Below, piece by piece: positions 1 to 11,500 of a stretch of DNA of 64,000 nucleotides (its first letter is position 1; each line of letters begins with the position of its first letter). Source of the stretch: Dipetalonema caudispina. Its lineage: Eukaryota > Nematoda > Chromadorea > Rhabditida > Onchocercidae. The position numbers were made by a program, and so were the translations under genes. The DNA lies in contig JABVXV010000108.1 of NCBI GenBank assembly GCA_013365325.1, forward strand, positions 1 through 64,000, given 5' to 3'. The notes under the pieces were generated by a model. It was not told the DNA's origin, ran no database searches, and saw nothing but the letters and a program-made list of their open reading frames with translations.

Positions 1-810
1 AATGACGAATCAATCCAAGAAGCGAGTGCTGAACAAAAAGGTATGAGCCAAATGACGACGATATTCCCCTCTAATGTGCAAGAAAAAATATCGAAAAGGA
101 CAAGAAATCGTATGAGCGCTCGTGCTGGTAAGAAGCCGCACAATTGTCTGGAATGCGGGAAAAATTTCTCTCGGTCATCGGATTTGACAAGACATATGAG
201 GATCCATACTGGTGAGAAGCCGTACCATTGTCTGGAATGCGGGAAAAATTTTTCTCTGTCAGCGCATTTGACAAAGCATATGAGGACCCATACTGGTGAG
301 AAGCCGCACAATTGTCTGACATGCGGGAAAAATTTCTCTCAATCATCGAATATGAGACAGCATATGAGGACCCATACTGATGAGAAGCCGCACAATTGTC
401 CGACATGCGGGAAAAATTTCTCTCAGTCAGGGGGTTTGACAAGGCATATAAGGACCCATACTGGTGAGAAGCCGTACTGTTGTTCGATATGCGGAGAAAA
501 GTTCTCTGATTCATCGAATATGAAACGGCATAGGAGCACCCATACTGATGTGAAGCCGCACCATTGTCCGATATGCGGGAAAAATTTCTCTCAGTTAGTG
601 GATTTGACAAGGCATATAAGGACCCATACTGGTGAGAAGCCGTACTGTTGTTCGATATGCGAAAAAAAGTTCTCTGATTCAGCGAATATGAAACGGCATA
701 TGAGGATCCATACTGGTGAGAAGCCGTACCATTGTCTGACATGCGGGAAAAATTTCTGCCGGTTAGGCATTTTGAAAAAGCATCGGGAAACTCATCCCCT
801 CGGAAGTTAA
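1..810 (+). CDS. C2H2 zinc-finger protein, eight tandem fingers (5' end open at window edge)
   Basis: Likely sequence-specific nucleic-acid binding protein, probably a nuclear transcription factor; the target is unknown. Eight fingers of the C-x2-C-x12-H-x3-H type lie in a strict 28-residue array, the first starting near residue 33 if the ATG at 43 is used, joined by TGEKP-type linkers (variants TDEKP and TDVKP). All eight keep their two Cys and two His; finger 7 has Glu for Gly after the second Cys. The frame has no stop from base 1, so the ATG at 43 may be internal and an upstream exon may be missing. The short N-terminus is basic and has no KRAB, BTB or other known domain. The stop is at 808-810, shortly after the last finger. 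A decayed tandem copy lies at about 1.55-1.95 kb. The family assignment is certain; orthology cannot be told. Confidence 0.85.
   Translation, partial: NDESIQEASAEQKGMSQMTTIFPSNVQEKISKRTRNRMSARAGKKPHNCLECGKNFSRSSDLTRHMRIHTGEKPYHCLECGKNFSLSAHLTKHMRTHTGEKPHNCLTCGKNFSQSSNMRQHMRTHTDEKPHNCPTCGKNFSQSGGLTRHIRTHTGEKPYCCSICGEKFSDSSNMKRHRSTHTDVKPHHCPICGKNFSQLVDLTRHIRTHTGEKPYCCSICEKKFSDSANMKRHMRIHTGEKPYHCLTCGKNFCRLGILKKHRETHPLGS
391..726 (+). repeat. Tandem 168-bp two-finger repeat inside the zinc-finger array
   Basis: Fingers 4-5 (391-558) and 6-7 (559-726) are near-copies as a pair at DNA level. For example, both contain the same run from ACAAGGCATATAAGGACCC through the linker, then TGTTGTTCGATATGCG and TTCTCTGATTC. 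Neighbouring single fingers are less alike, so the last expansion step copied a pair of fingers. Confidence 0.75.
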
Positions 811-811
811 A

Positions 812-2272
812 TTGCTGCGAAACTGTGCCAAATATTTCTTCTCTCAAACAAGCAAACTTAAAACAATGTGAGGCCCATCTTCGACAGTATTTCAGGAAAT
901 TCAATTTGAAATCCCATATATAATTTTATGTTGGGAAAGGAGACAGTTAGGATTGTTTTAAACTGAAATACATACTACTATTTCTGGCGTTGTTGAATAT
1001 TTGTGTTTTCTAATGGTTGAAAGTCTATGTTGTTATTTTTGTTTTGCTTGTTTATAAATTATTTGTATAACATTAGTATTGTTTAATATCGATATTAATA
1101 TTGAACAATAATATTAGTATCGTTCTTCTTCCAATTCCTTATTATTGTTCTTACTTTAGTAAGTAAAATTCCAGTCTACTGTATAATTAATCATAATGAG
1201 TAATCAAGTGCTGCTTCAAGTACAGAGGCCGCTGCAAATATTCTGAAATTGTTGATATTAGCGTTTGAAAAGGAATTCAATGGCCTATGTGTATTAATTT
1301 CGTGTGAAATCCGGAATAACTGAAATTATTTAAATCTTATGTTATTTCCGAACTACCGTAAGTTCATTAAAAATTAAAAAAAATATAGCATAACACTGCA
1401 ATATTTCTAAATTTTGAATGGATTATTTCAAATAATTTGAGGAAGCACAAATGGAATAAATAGAGCCGTTGAATTTATCACTGCCAAAAGTGATTGAGGG
1501 ACGGATGGGCTTCTTAATCGAAGAAGTGAATAAAAAAATTAGAGTTATTAAACTTACAAATCCAAAAAGCGAGTGCTAAACAAAATGGTATAAGTAAAAA
1601 GACGACGACATTGCCCTATAATGTGAAAATTCATACTGGTGAGAAATTGTACGACTGTTCGACACGCGGGAAAAATTTCTCTCAATCATCGAATTTGAAA
1701 ATTTATATGAGGATTCACACTGGTGAGAAGCCGTATTGTTGTTCGGTATGCGGGAAAACCTTCCTTCAATTATCAAATTTGAAAAAACATATGAGGACTC
1801 ATACTGATGACAGCGTACGATTGTTTGACATGTGGGAAAGAGTTCTCTCAATTATCGCATTTGAAACGCTACGTGAAAACTCATACCATCAACAGCTAAA
1901 CTGTTGCGAGATTGTGGCAAATATTCCTCTCAAACAAGCAAACTCATGACAATGAGAGGCCTCTCTTCAATTCTGGAAATCCAATTTGAAATCCCATCTG
2001 AAGTAACAGTTAGCGCGCTTTAAACCGAGATATGTATTGCTATTTCTGGGTTGTTGAATATTTGAGTTTTTTATTAGCCGAATTCCTGTCATTTATGCCA
2101 TATTCTATTATCCTTACTTTATTGATAACAGTCTATTTCTGTTATTATTGTTTCGCTTTTATAAATTATTTATCTAATATTAGTATCGTTTAATAATATT
2201 ATTAATATTGCATAATAATATTAGTATCGTTCTTTTTCCATTTTTTATTGTTCTTATTCAGTGAATGAAATT
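812..2272 (+). repeat. Duplicated 3' flanks of the two zinc-finger copies
   Basis: The flank after copy one (about 812-1171) recurs after copy two (about 1900-2272). Shared stretches include CTCTCAAACAAGCAAAC, CAATTTGAAATCCCAT, GTTGTTGAATATTTG and AATAATATTAGTATCGTTC, in the same order, with small indels. The whole gene with its 3' flank was therefore duplicated in tandem, about 1.1-1.5 kb apart, before the second copy decayed. The interval given spans both copies and includes unrelated spacer and the pseudogene. Confidence 0.7.
1551..1948 (+). pseudogene. Decayed tandem copy of the C2H2 zinc-finger gene
   Basis: The lead-in matches the first copy (AAGCGAGTGCT, then ACGACGACATTGCCC against ACGACGATATTCCCC), and the copy then holds only three fingers. 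Finger 1 has lost its second Cys (CSTRG) and its first His (IYMRIH). Finger 2 is intact. Finger 3 is thrown out of frame near 1807-1812: the other frame reads [19 protein letters not shown], which has also lost the first His. The original initiator context is gone (ATA where copy one has ATG). Five or so fingers have been deleted relative to copy one. A shortened two-finger product cannot be excluded from sequence alone. Confidence 0.75.
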
Positions 2273-2279
2273 CTATGTC

Positions 2280-3770
2280 TATAACAAGCAAGTAATTTAC
2301 ATGTTGTATATAGAGAAGCTGTAAATAAGTATGACTATATCACTAATAAAATGAAAGTGTTTCATATGAATTCTTCACCCGATTATTGTACATATAACAT
2401 GAAAGTAAATTTTTGGATCCTCATAATCATAACATTTGAAGTCTCCTACCATTTCATATGACTGTACAGCAGTTCTCTTAAAAGTTTACTACTACCATAA
2501 AGCTGTTTACAAATTTTACTTGAGTTGAGTACTTAGAAAGCAATAACATTTCTCCTCATTGTTTACTTAGAATGTGCTTGATTTTCAGACGGTGAAGCGA
2601 TCTCGATAAAATTGTCCATTGATCGATCTAAAAATTACATAAGTATATAAAAGTTTGATCAGATGTTTCACTGGTAGTTTAACCAGCCTAAGCCTGATAT
2701 TGAACTTGTACACTACAAAGAAGAATATCTATTTGAATTTGAACTTCTAGAAAAAAGCTTTCACACGCTTACGACGTTGGATTGCAATATACAAACTGTT
2801 GCGATAAGTTTTCAGCAGAAGCGCTTCAACATTTCAGATTAGTGGCCCAATGGTAATCGTACATGTCATCGTTCGTGAAAAATGTTGACATCATATTATA
2901 TCATATTACCTGTGATCTTTCACTGAAGAATTATCACGGAATTTTTGCACCACTTTTATTTCTGCAGGGTGACATGAAAAGAATGCATTAGAAAACTGTT
3001 TCGAGCATTTTGCAAAAAAATTTGTCTTAATGAAAACGGTATTTAAAGTAATCGGTAGGTCGGACAATTATTTCCTCCTGCACTTTTGCTGTTTCTGTTG
3101 TCATTTAAAAGATTTATTTGTTTCAATGAAGTAATTTGTGCGACACGAATCGCTTTAAATAATACCGTTTTGGTGAATGTGAATTTTTGTCATTTAATTC
3201 TGTGTTAATTCCTTACCATAAATTGAAAGCTTTTCAAAAGCACTTTATCAATAGATTTTATCAATTGTTTCAGTTAGAGAAATTTGAGATTTCATCTAAC
3301 TGCTTACGAAATTCCTACTGATAGAACTTAAATACATGAAGAGATGAAATAGATCCCTCTTCCAATGCAGGTATCACTTCTCCACTTCCTACAAATTTAT
3401 AAAGGAACCAGTTCTCATTTAGGAACAGCGGCAACATTCTGTTCATCAGTTACTCCAAACTTTCAAAAAATGCCCTTCAGTGGAGAAGAGAAACCTGAAA
3501 TTAAGAGTTCTTTATAAACTGTGAAAAAGGAAGTTATTTTGAAAAGTGAGAAGAATGGAATGCAAGAAATGAGAAGTCAATTCCCATCATATTTCCGCAC
3601 TTTCCCAACAATCCTATCATTAAATTGTGTTCTTCATCTTTGAAGAATAATGCTCTTTCTCACATTCTCATCAGCCCTTCCTGACTTTTGTTAAATCCCT
3701 GCCTACCATCATTTTCTTCATCATATACTCAAAAAGTAACTAAATTAAAAAAGCAGGAGTAGTTGTTATT
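2280..3770. other. Intergenic stretch, no gene recognised
   Basis: A+T-rich sequence between the zinc-finger pseudogene and the snoRNA candidate. I saw no long open frame with splice signals, no tRNA and no clear repeat in it. Confidence 0.6.
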
Positions 3771-3776
3771 GTCGTA

Positions 3777-3829
3777 TGGCAGAATGGTTAGTCCCGCAAT
3801 GTCGAAACCGACGACAAAGGTTCAAGTCT
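3777..3829 (+). promoter_or_regulatory. tRNA-like A box and B box upstream of the snoRNA candidate
   Basis: TGGCAGAATGG (3777-3787) fits the Pol III A-box consensus and GGTTCAAGTCT (3819-3829) fits the B box. Their starts are 42 nt apart, as in a tRNA gene. The surrounding arms do not fold into a proper cloverleaf (the T stem fails), so this looks like a promoter relic rather than a tRNA. It ends 3 nt before the 5' terminal stem of the snoRNA. Some C. elegans snoRNA genes are known to carry tRNA-like internal-promoter motifs upstream; the use here is inferred. Confidence 0.6.
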
Positions 3830-3832
3830 AAG

Positions 3833-3921
3833 CTGTGTGTGGATGATGAAACAGATAGGGACATCTGTTACGTCAGTGATGATTGATCGATCCACTGATA
3901 TAGTGGACCTGACACACACAG
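3833..3921 (+). ncRNA. C/D box snoRNA candidate, U74/snR64 type (LSU rRNA methylation guide)
   Basis: A perfect 9-bp terminal stem (CTGTGTGTG at 3833-3841 with CACACACAG at 3913-3921) closes box C ATGATGA (3843-3849) and box D CTGA (3909-3912). An internal C' box GTGATGA lies at 3876-3882, and a D'-like CTGT at 3865-3868. The guide next to D', AGATAGGGACA (3853-3863), is complementary to the strongly conserved LSU rRNA stretch TGTCCCTATCT just before the sequence CTAGCGAAACC; the base five positions from D' pairs with the first C of CCC. As I recall, this is the target of vertebrate U74 and yeast snR64. It would direct 2'-O-methylation in the nucleolus with fibrillarin. The gene is not inside an intron of a recognised gene. 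Confidence 0.8.
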
Positions 3922-5556
3922 ACCTTAATATGAACCAGTATGGGATTTGGTGGAAGAGATTTAAGATTGATTACCTGAATTTGGGGAAAAGAGTGTTGTA
4001 TGCGTTTATGTCGTATGGCTGGTTTGGAAGATGCTGGCTACTGCAGCGCGTAGAGATTAAGATTGTGAAACTTCCGCTTAAATCGTACTTTTATAATGCT
4101 TCCTCCTTACTAATCAGTAATCATGAATGACCGCAAGCCTGGACATTTCTAAATTATGGCAATATAATTAACAATTCGATGATAAGATTCTGATTGCTGG
4201 ACAATCCTAGTAATTAAAGTGACTTCAGATAGAGATACGGGTCAAGAGATGTCGGGTCTATGCGCTAAAGCCATAGATAAACCGAATGTAACAGTTCAAG
4301 CTTCATAGTACCGGCAAAACATCATTTTTCTTTAGTTCCAGCATAAGGTAAGCTATAAATCGTTTCCAGAAATCAGAATAAGGATTTGGTCAGTGTAGTG
4401 ATCGGTCACTAGAAATTAACAATAATAAATTTGCCGATCATACAACTATGGAATAAAGGAAGGAGAATGGCAATAAATAATAATCTATCAGATCGGCCAA
4501 TCCAATATTTGTTTGAGTTGACCATGAAACTGAGACAACAGCTTTCTGTGTCTTAAATGCTTAGCTTTAATAAATTCCCAATAGTGATATTTGATGTAAT
4601 TGTGACGTGATCATAACTGATATGCGTTAATTAATCAGAAAAAAGGCAGCAGTAAATTCATTGTAATTTTTCACGAAAAAAAAATTTTACTAATTGCAAT
4701 CATACTACAAATCCCATTTTTGAGATCCATCTGTTATTTTTTTTTTTTAAATGTGCTTCGATCATTTTGGATGACCTTTTTGAACGGTATCATTGATGTT
4801 TACTCCCGCAAAGGATCACACACTATTACATTTGTGGTGCTGTATATAACGCCCAGATTCTCTTTCCAATGAACATATTACACTTCTATATTTAACACCA
4901 TCTCTTGAATTTATCAGTAATGCTGCTATTTCTCTGTAATTATTTTAATTGTTAATAATTCGTATTATATAATCAATTATCATCCAACAATCTGTCGCAT
5001 TATAACATCAAATATCCGATATCAGTAAAATGATTACTTTTAGTATTCTTCGTTAACGATGTCAGGTAAAGAATTGAGAGATAACGAGCACATTAATTAG
5101 CACGTATAGATTAGTTGGTGTAATTGTACTTTTTCTATAGTTAAATTTTATTTCCTCAAATAAATTCCATTATATTGTATGTCATTTTATTCCTCATTCC
5201 TTCCTTCACGTCTTTATTCCAACAAAGCTCGACAAATGGCTACTTCAGAAACTGACCTATAATCAAAAAAAAATCATTGTTTGTTAGACTATTGACGTCA
5301 ATTTTCTGAATTCCCGCGAAGCCTCAACATCTGGGAAATATACTCAGCAAAGGGGTGATATAACCTACTGAAAACTGCAGCTCTTGTAGTCTGCACTAAA
5401 TGACAAAAAGGACGCAATTTTTTTCTGCGACAAACACATAATTACAGCCACTATAATTATAATTGTAAACAATCTCATTAATCTGGCGTAAAATTTTTGA
5501 AAATTTCGACGTTAGGTTGAACATTTCAATTTCAACATGGAATGACAGTTTAGTCA
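3922..5556. other. Intergenic stretch between snoRNA and CPT1
   Basis: The first 170 bases contain a second copy of GTCGTATGGC (4010-4019; the first is at 3771-3780) and two similar runs, AGAGATTTAAGATTG (about 3956) and AGAGATTAAGATTG (about 4051), ending near a T-run at 4089. From about 4130 on I see only A+T-rich sequence with no supported gene. Confidence 0.5.
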
Positions 5557-8500
5557 ATGGCGAATACTAATTTACAACACCCGAAATCTCCTTATCGTAC
5601 CGATGGTTATTTCCCAAGTCGATTTAAACGCAATTGCTATCGATTCAAGGTAACATCGTTTTTAAATCGTAAACGCGACAGAATGACAAATGTTTCTTGT
5701 TCCATTGTAGTTTTCAATTCATGCGAGTTTATACGAAGTGTTAAAGATTTAAAACTCCAACATTACCATGTTTGAACTGAGTGCTGTAATTTTGATTTTG
5801 CAAAAACACTAAACTTTATATAAATTCAGATTTTGAATCTTTACAATCATATGATTACAATTCTTACCAATGGCTGTTTGAATATTTTCAGAATGCTCTT
5901 CATAATCGCCTTTATCCAATACCTCCGTTTTTATTTTCAACGATATTTATAGTGATTGTTTCACTTTTATGTAAACAACCGCCAAAACAAAATTTCTCCT
6001 TCATTTTATCGGAAATATTTCATGAACAGATTGCACTTATTCTCAATATTTTATTGGTCAGTACAAATATAATCTTGATTTGAACTTCTTAAATTTGAAT
6101 CCTTCAATTTTTGTGAATATTTTAATCGAACTTTTTGAACTAAATTGGCAGTTATCGGTTTGACGGAACACTTCCATGATTTAAAAACTTTCAAACTTAC
6201 AGATTGCTTTTATGAGTACGTATTTACCAGTATTGCTGCTCAGATTTACATTAAGACACTTATATTTCGGTTATAAAAGATATCTATTCGAGAAAGAAGG
6301 GAATTATTCACTTTCGACAAGAGCATGGTTTGTAAGTCTCTAAAACTATTTTATTTTTATCTGACAGCACTTTTTATAAATGATTCATTTTGAAACATTA
6401 CAGCACAAAGTTGTATGTCGGATAGGCCTAATTTTGTGGGATATTGAAAATGCCAACCTTTGAACTATTTCATTTTATTTCACCGACTGGTTAAACTTTG
6501 CATAATTTTTTTTACTAGCAATTGTAGATATTTCATCGCTTAATCAATAAATTATCACCACAACTATATTCCTGTGAAGGGCTACTACCAACTTTACCAC
6601 TTCCGTCGCTAAAAGGTACAATTGCCAGATACCTTAACAGTGTGGAACCTTTGCTAAGTCCTGTGAGTCTTTCTTGGATTTGTTGAATATTTCTTTTTTT
6701 AAATCTATTCTTCATAAAACATTCTTTTGTGCACTGTGTCACAGAAGGCCTTAAGACTCAACAAAATCGATGAGGCCTTCAAGGCAGATTTTTTTTAATG
6801 GACCCAATGATTACGGCTATCAGATTAAGATATCTTCTTGCTATAAATTTCTACTTTACTCACCTTCTCTTCGTCTTGGAATAATTTTTTATCAGACAGT
6901 TTTGTCAAATGTCTTTAATTCAATAGTAATTTTGAAACTGAAAATGAATTGAAAAGAAGTACCGAGGAAAAAGAAATCCTTATTCCCTTTTTCCATGCTT
7001 CCATATCCTAACAGAATGCCTAATACAATCTTCTCTATCAAAAAAGTTCAAGATGAACAGGCATTAGAAACGATAGGCTTCTTTTCTTCAATTATTCAAC
7101 TGTTCAAAACTATTCGTTTAATAACATATGAGCTTTAATTCATGAACCATCAATTCTTTATAGGATGAATTTACGGATGTAAAGAAAATGGCTGACCATT
7201 TTTTGAAAAATGAAGGATGGAAACTTCAAGGATTGGCGTGGCTTTACTGGTGCTTCGTTAACAATTATGTAAGCCAATTGTATAATGTAGGATAGTTGGA
7301 ATTGAGAAGTAGAAGAAATTAATTACTAGGATGAAAATAAATAACTTTAACGAATGAAGTAAGTCTAAACAAAATTCATCCGAAAAATCAGACATCTTTA
7401 GGATTTTATGCAGATATTAATGTGAAATTGATTCTCTTTAATTAAAAAATTCGGAAAATGATCAATTTTACAGGTTACTCATTTCTGGGAGAAATTCGCT
7501 TATCTATGTTTGAGGAAAGGTGTCTTGATAAATAGCAGTGTTGCACATTTAGTTAGTATTTTTATATATTAATTAGTTCTTGGAAAAAAGAAGAAAAATA
7601 TTTTCTTTTCAGATTACACAAAATGCATTGCAAAATTTTTCAGCAATAGTAAAAAAACGCTCAATTTGATATTTCAATCTTAGGGAAGAAATTTGCCGAT
7701 GTCGTAATTTACAGTTGTAGCATATTTAATGTAATTTAACAGGCAGCTTATCAGTTACCAGTAGTTAGCATGTAAGCTTAGTTTAAAATTATCAGGAAGG
7801 TCAATTATTTAAGGATGTTTTTGTCAATATACCGGCCAATCAAGCAGTTCGAGCAGCGCATGTTGTATTGTTAGAAATGCTGAGCATGCTATCGATTGAT
7901 CGGGAATCTCTACGACCTGTGAGATGTTGTTATTTGTTTATTTACCTGTAACAATTTTTACGAATATTTCTTTGAAAATAGTTTTCTAATAGAAAATTGT
8001 TATGCTAAAAATTAGAAAAGAAAAAAAGAACATTATCCATACTTTATTCTTCTCATCGTAATTAATGCAAATAAAATCCATTCACGACAAAAGTTCTGTG
8101 ACGCTCTTTTTTTAATCAAAAATTACCTCCACATTCCATACTTTTTAGCCTTCGGATTTTACCTTATTACTGTCATCAGTCTGTCTTAGTCAAGAATGGG
8201 AAGAAAATTAGAATTTAGTGACAGAATAAAATGATATCCGAAAGTGTTACATGAAAATGATTTCATACAAAATTAGTTTCTATCGATTAAACAGAATATA
8301 GTTTTAGTCTTAAGTTTATCTACTCATTCAAAGCATGTTATTTTGCAGTTAGCTGGGGGATGTATTAGTTTGTCACATCTTTGGAAATGCTATGGAACAA
8401 CACGAGTACCTGGAGAGATTATGGGTACTAATTTATTATATTTATTATTCGTTAAGCAGTAAACACTCAAATTATGAGATTTTTATTTTTGACCTTTGGC

Positions 8501-11500
8501 AGGATTGTATATGTTGCTGAACAACAAAGAAAATCAAGTCTGCCTGTAATAACTTTCAGGCGCAATTATGCAAACATTTCAACATAAATGATTATATCGG
8601 AACAGATATAAAACGAAACATTTTAATTTATAAAAATGAGTTTCTCCTTTAAAACGATTGAATTTTCGTTTTAGATAGGAAGTTTGAGTAAAATGATTAT
8701 ATCCACCATTTATTTCAGATCATTTAGAAATGTACGGTGGGACCTCACGTCATATCGTTGTTTTTTACCGAGGTTGTTTTTATAAATTGGATGTTTTTGA
8801 TGAAAATGGTTGTATTTTCGGTTTGGAAGAACTTACTGAGTAAGTAAAATTGTACGTAAACTGATGCAAAGTCCAGACGAATCTCTAAATTACTTAGCAT
8901 ATCAAACCAATTTTTTAAAACTTTTTTCTTGCTCCAAATTTATTTTGTGTGATAGTTTCATCTTCCTTTTTTGGTTGGAAAATGTAATTTATTTCACGCT
9001 TCCATACTGTCCACATTCTATTTCAGGATATTTTCGGAATTGCTAACTCGCGATGAAAGCGTTGGAGAAGTGGAAGGACGAATCGCAGCGTTAACGACTG
9101 ACTCTCGAAATCAATGGTGTTTGAATCGTCGACGGTTTTTTCTCGAAAATGCTATAAATCGTACTTCTTTGGCCGTCATAGAATCAGCTACTTTTTGTCT
9201 GATTCTTGATGCTACTAATTATAACAATGATCTGGTAGGAATTTTGCTCAAATTACATGCATGTTCAGTATGGTATTTACTCTTTTTGACATGCATGCAT
9301 GCATGCATTCATGCTCTCATTCATATAAACATTTATTTACTGTAGGAAACGCTCGACATTTTCTTGAAAAATATGCTAACTGGTGATGGAAGTAATCGCT
9401 GGGCGGACAAATCATTAAATTATGTCATCACTCCTAATGGAAGAGTTAGTTATCTTTATTCTTTTTTAAGAAAGTGAGAAATTTAATTGCAATGTATTCA
9501 CAACAACTAATTCCTGATGAGATATATAAAAGTACCGGATGAATTTTCATTGCTGAGAAGGATTGATAATGCGATTCAGCCAGCTATAAAAATAGTTGAC
9601 ATTTGTTACAAATATCTTTAGCTCATAGCACAACTACTTTTCAGGGTGGTGGAACAACAGAGCATTCAGTTGCCGATGGAGCAGAATTTGCTTATATTTT
9701 TGAAAATTACCTTTCTTCAGATTTTTATACCACTCATTAAGTTCCTTCTTCTTGCACAAACAATGTCATTTTCATTACTTTACTGCTTCACTTCTTCGTT
9801 AAATTTATGAAGCATATAATTTGCAGGTATCCAAAAAAAGTAGAAGAAGTGATACGTCCTAACAATCTTCCTGCAACGAAAAAGTATGCTGTTCGACTGA
9901 ATTTTGATATTAACGAACAGGTGAAGGCTTGGAGCAATTTTGAAAATCGAGACTTACTTCTGGTGTTTTTATTATGACTAGTGAGAATATCCTTGATAGT
10001 TTCATAGCATGTTTAATTTTCCATGGAAAAATGCGAAGTGATTCAATGCAAGAAAAAATTTATTAAAAGGAAATACCAGAAGTATAACCTTTGAATTTCT
10101 ACTAGACTAATCAGTTGGAACTTCTGGTCTTGTTAGAATTTTAACTTTTTTAACTTTTTTTTTTTTTTGGAGCTGTTCATCACAGTTTCTGTACTAGTCG
10201 ATTCATCGGAACAAAGAATTCTCCTTGGATACTGAACTACGGCTTTTTTTAATACCATTTTTATTATCTTTGATCCAATTGCTCCTTGTCATCACTGCTG
10301 TAATTCAATCAACCTCTGTCATCCTTCCTTCAACTTGGTTTACCACTGTTGCTCTTCTTTCTTTCTTTACCTACTTTTACTTTTACTGCACAAACAAATA
10401 TGAATAATGAAATTTGCATTAAAAATGGAAACATACAGTATGGACAGAGTTTTGCCCTCGTTTTTACCGATATTTTCCAGCGAGGAATTCCCGAGATTAA
10501 AGTATCGTTTAGATGGAAACAGAGATTACCCGCTGTTATGCTAGTTATCAGCAACAAATCAATGACGTCGACGTAGCTTGTCTTGTCTTCCGTAATTTTG
10601 GCAAAGGTTTCATCAAAGAAGCTCGCATTTCACCTGATGCATTTATTCAAATGGCTATACAGTTAGCAAGCTATAAAGTTGGTTTTCTTGGTAATTAGTA
10701 GAAATGGTTCACAGTAGCTAATTACAATAAGAAATCTTCGAGTTCCCCTTCTCTTCCTGCTAATTTAAATATTTCTTTTACGAATAAGAAAGTTTTAATC
10801 TCCTAAAATCCAACAATTAGGATGAACATATCCTTTTTTTTTCTTCCGAAAATTTCGAGACATTCTTTTAGGATCAAGGCAGATTCTGTCTGACCTACGA
10901 ATCGATATCAGCAAGATTTTATGCAAATTCAAGGACAGAGACATTACGCCCTGTAACAAAAGAATCATGCGCATTTGTCAAATCAATGGTCTGCACGGAG
11001 AACAATGTAAGCTTCCAATTCAACTTGAATTATACATAACTTTTATATAAAGCAGAACTGTGTTACTATTTCAGAACGAAGAACGTCTAACATTATTAAA
11101 AGAAGCAACTAAAGTTCACGCATTTCATAGCAAGGAATGTTTAACTGGAAATGGTGTTGACCGACACTTATTTGTTCTTCATATTCTAAGCAAAATAACT
11201 GGCATAGACAGTCCATTCCTGGATTACTACATAGCCCAACCTTGGGAACTTAGTACAAGCCAGGTAATATCTAACAAGCATATCTCAAATTCAGAAAAAA
11301 GTGACATTTCTGACGTATTCTTTCATCAGATCATTAAAGCTAAAAACTATGCAAATACATCATACGTTAAAAATTGTCCACTTCTGGATTATAACGTTGT
11401 AATTTTATACATAAATTAATCTCTCATATTGAATAAATCACACAAAATTTCATTCTTGCAATTAAAAACTCATTACAGACGCCGAGTGTAACACGCCAAA

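Noticed and set aside
71..904. 277-residue open frame on the minus strand across the zinc-finger array
   Set aside because: It is the antisense shadow of a regular 84-bp coding repeat; periodicity alone keeps it open and the protein has no family character.
3770..3840. A functional tRNA gene
   Set aside because: A and B boxes are present but the T stem and acceptor stem do not pair, so I call only a tRNA-like promoter.
3837..4130. 97-residue open frame
   Set aside because: It overlaps the snoRNA candidate, has no splice signals and no protein-like pattern.
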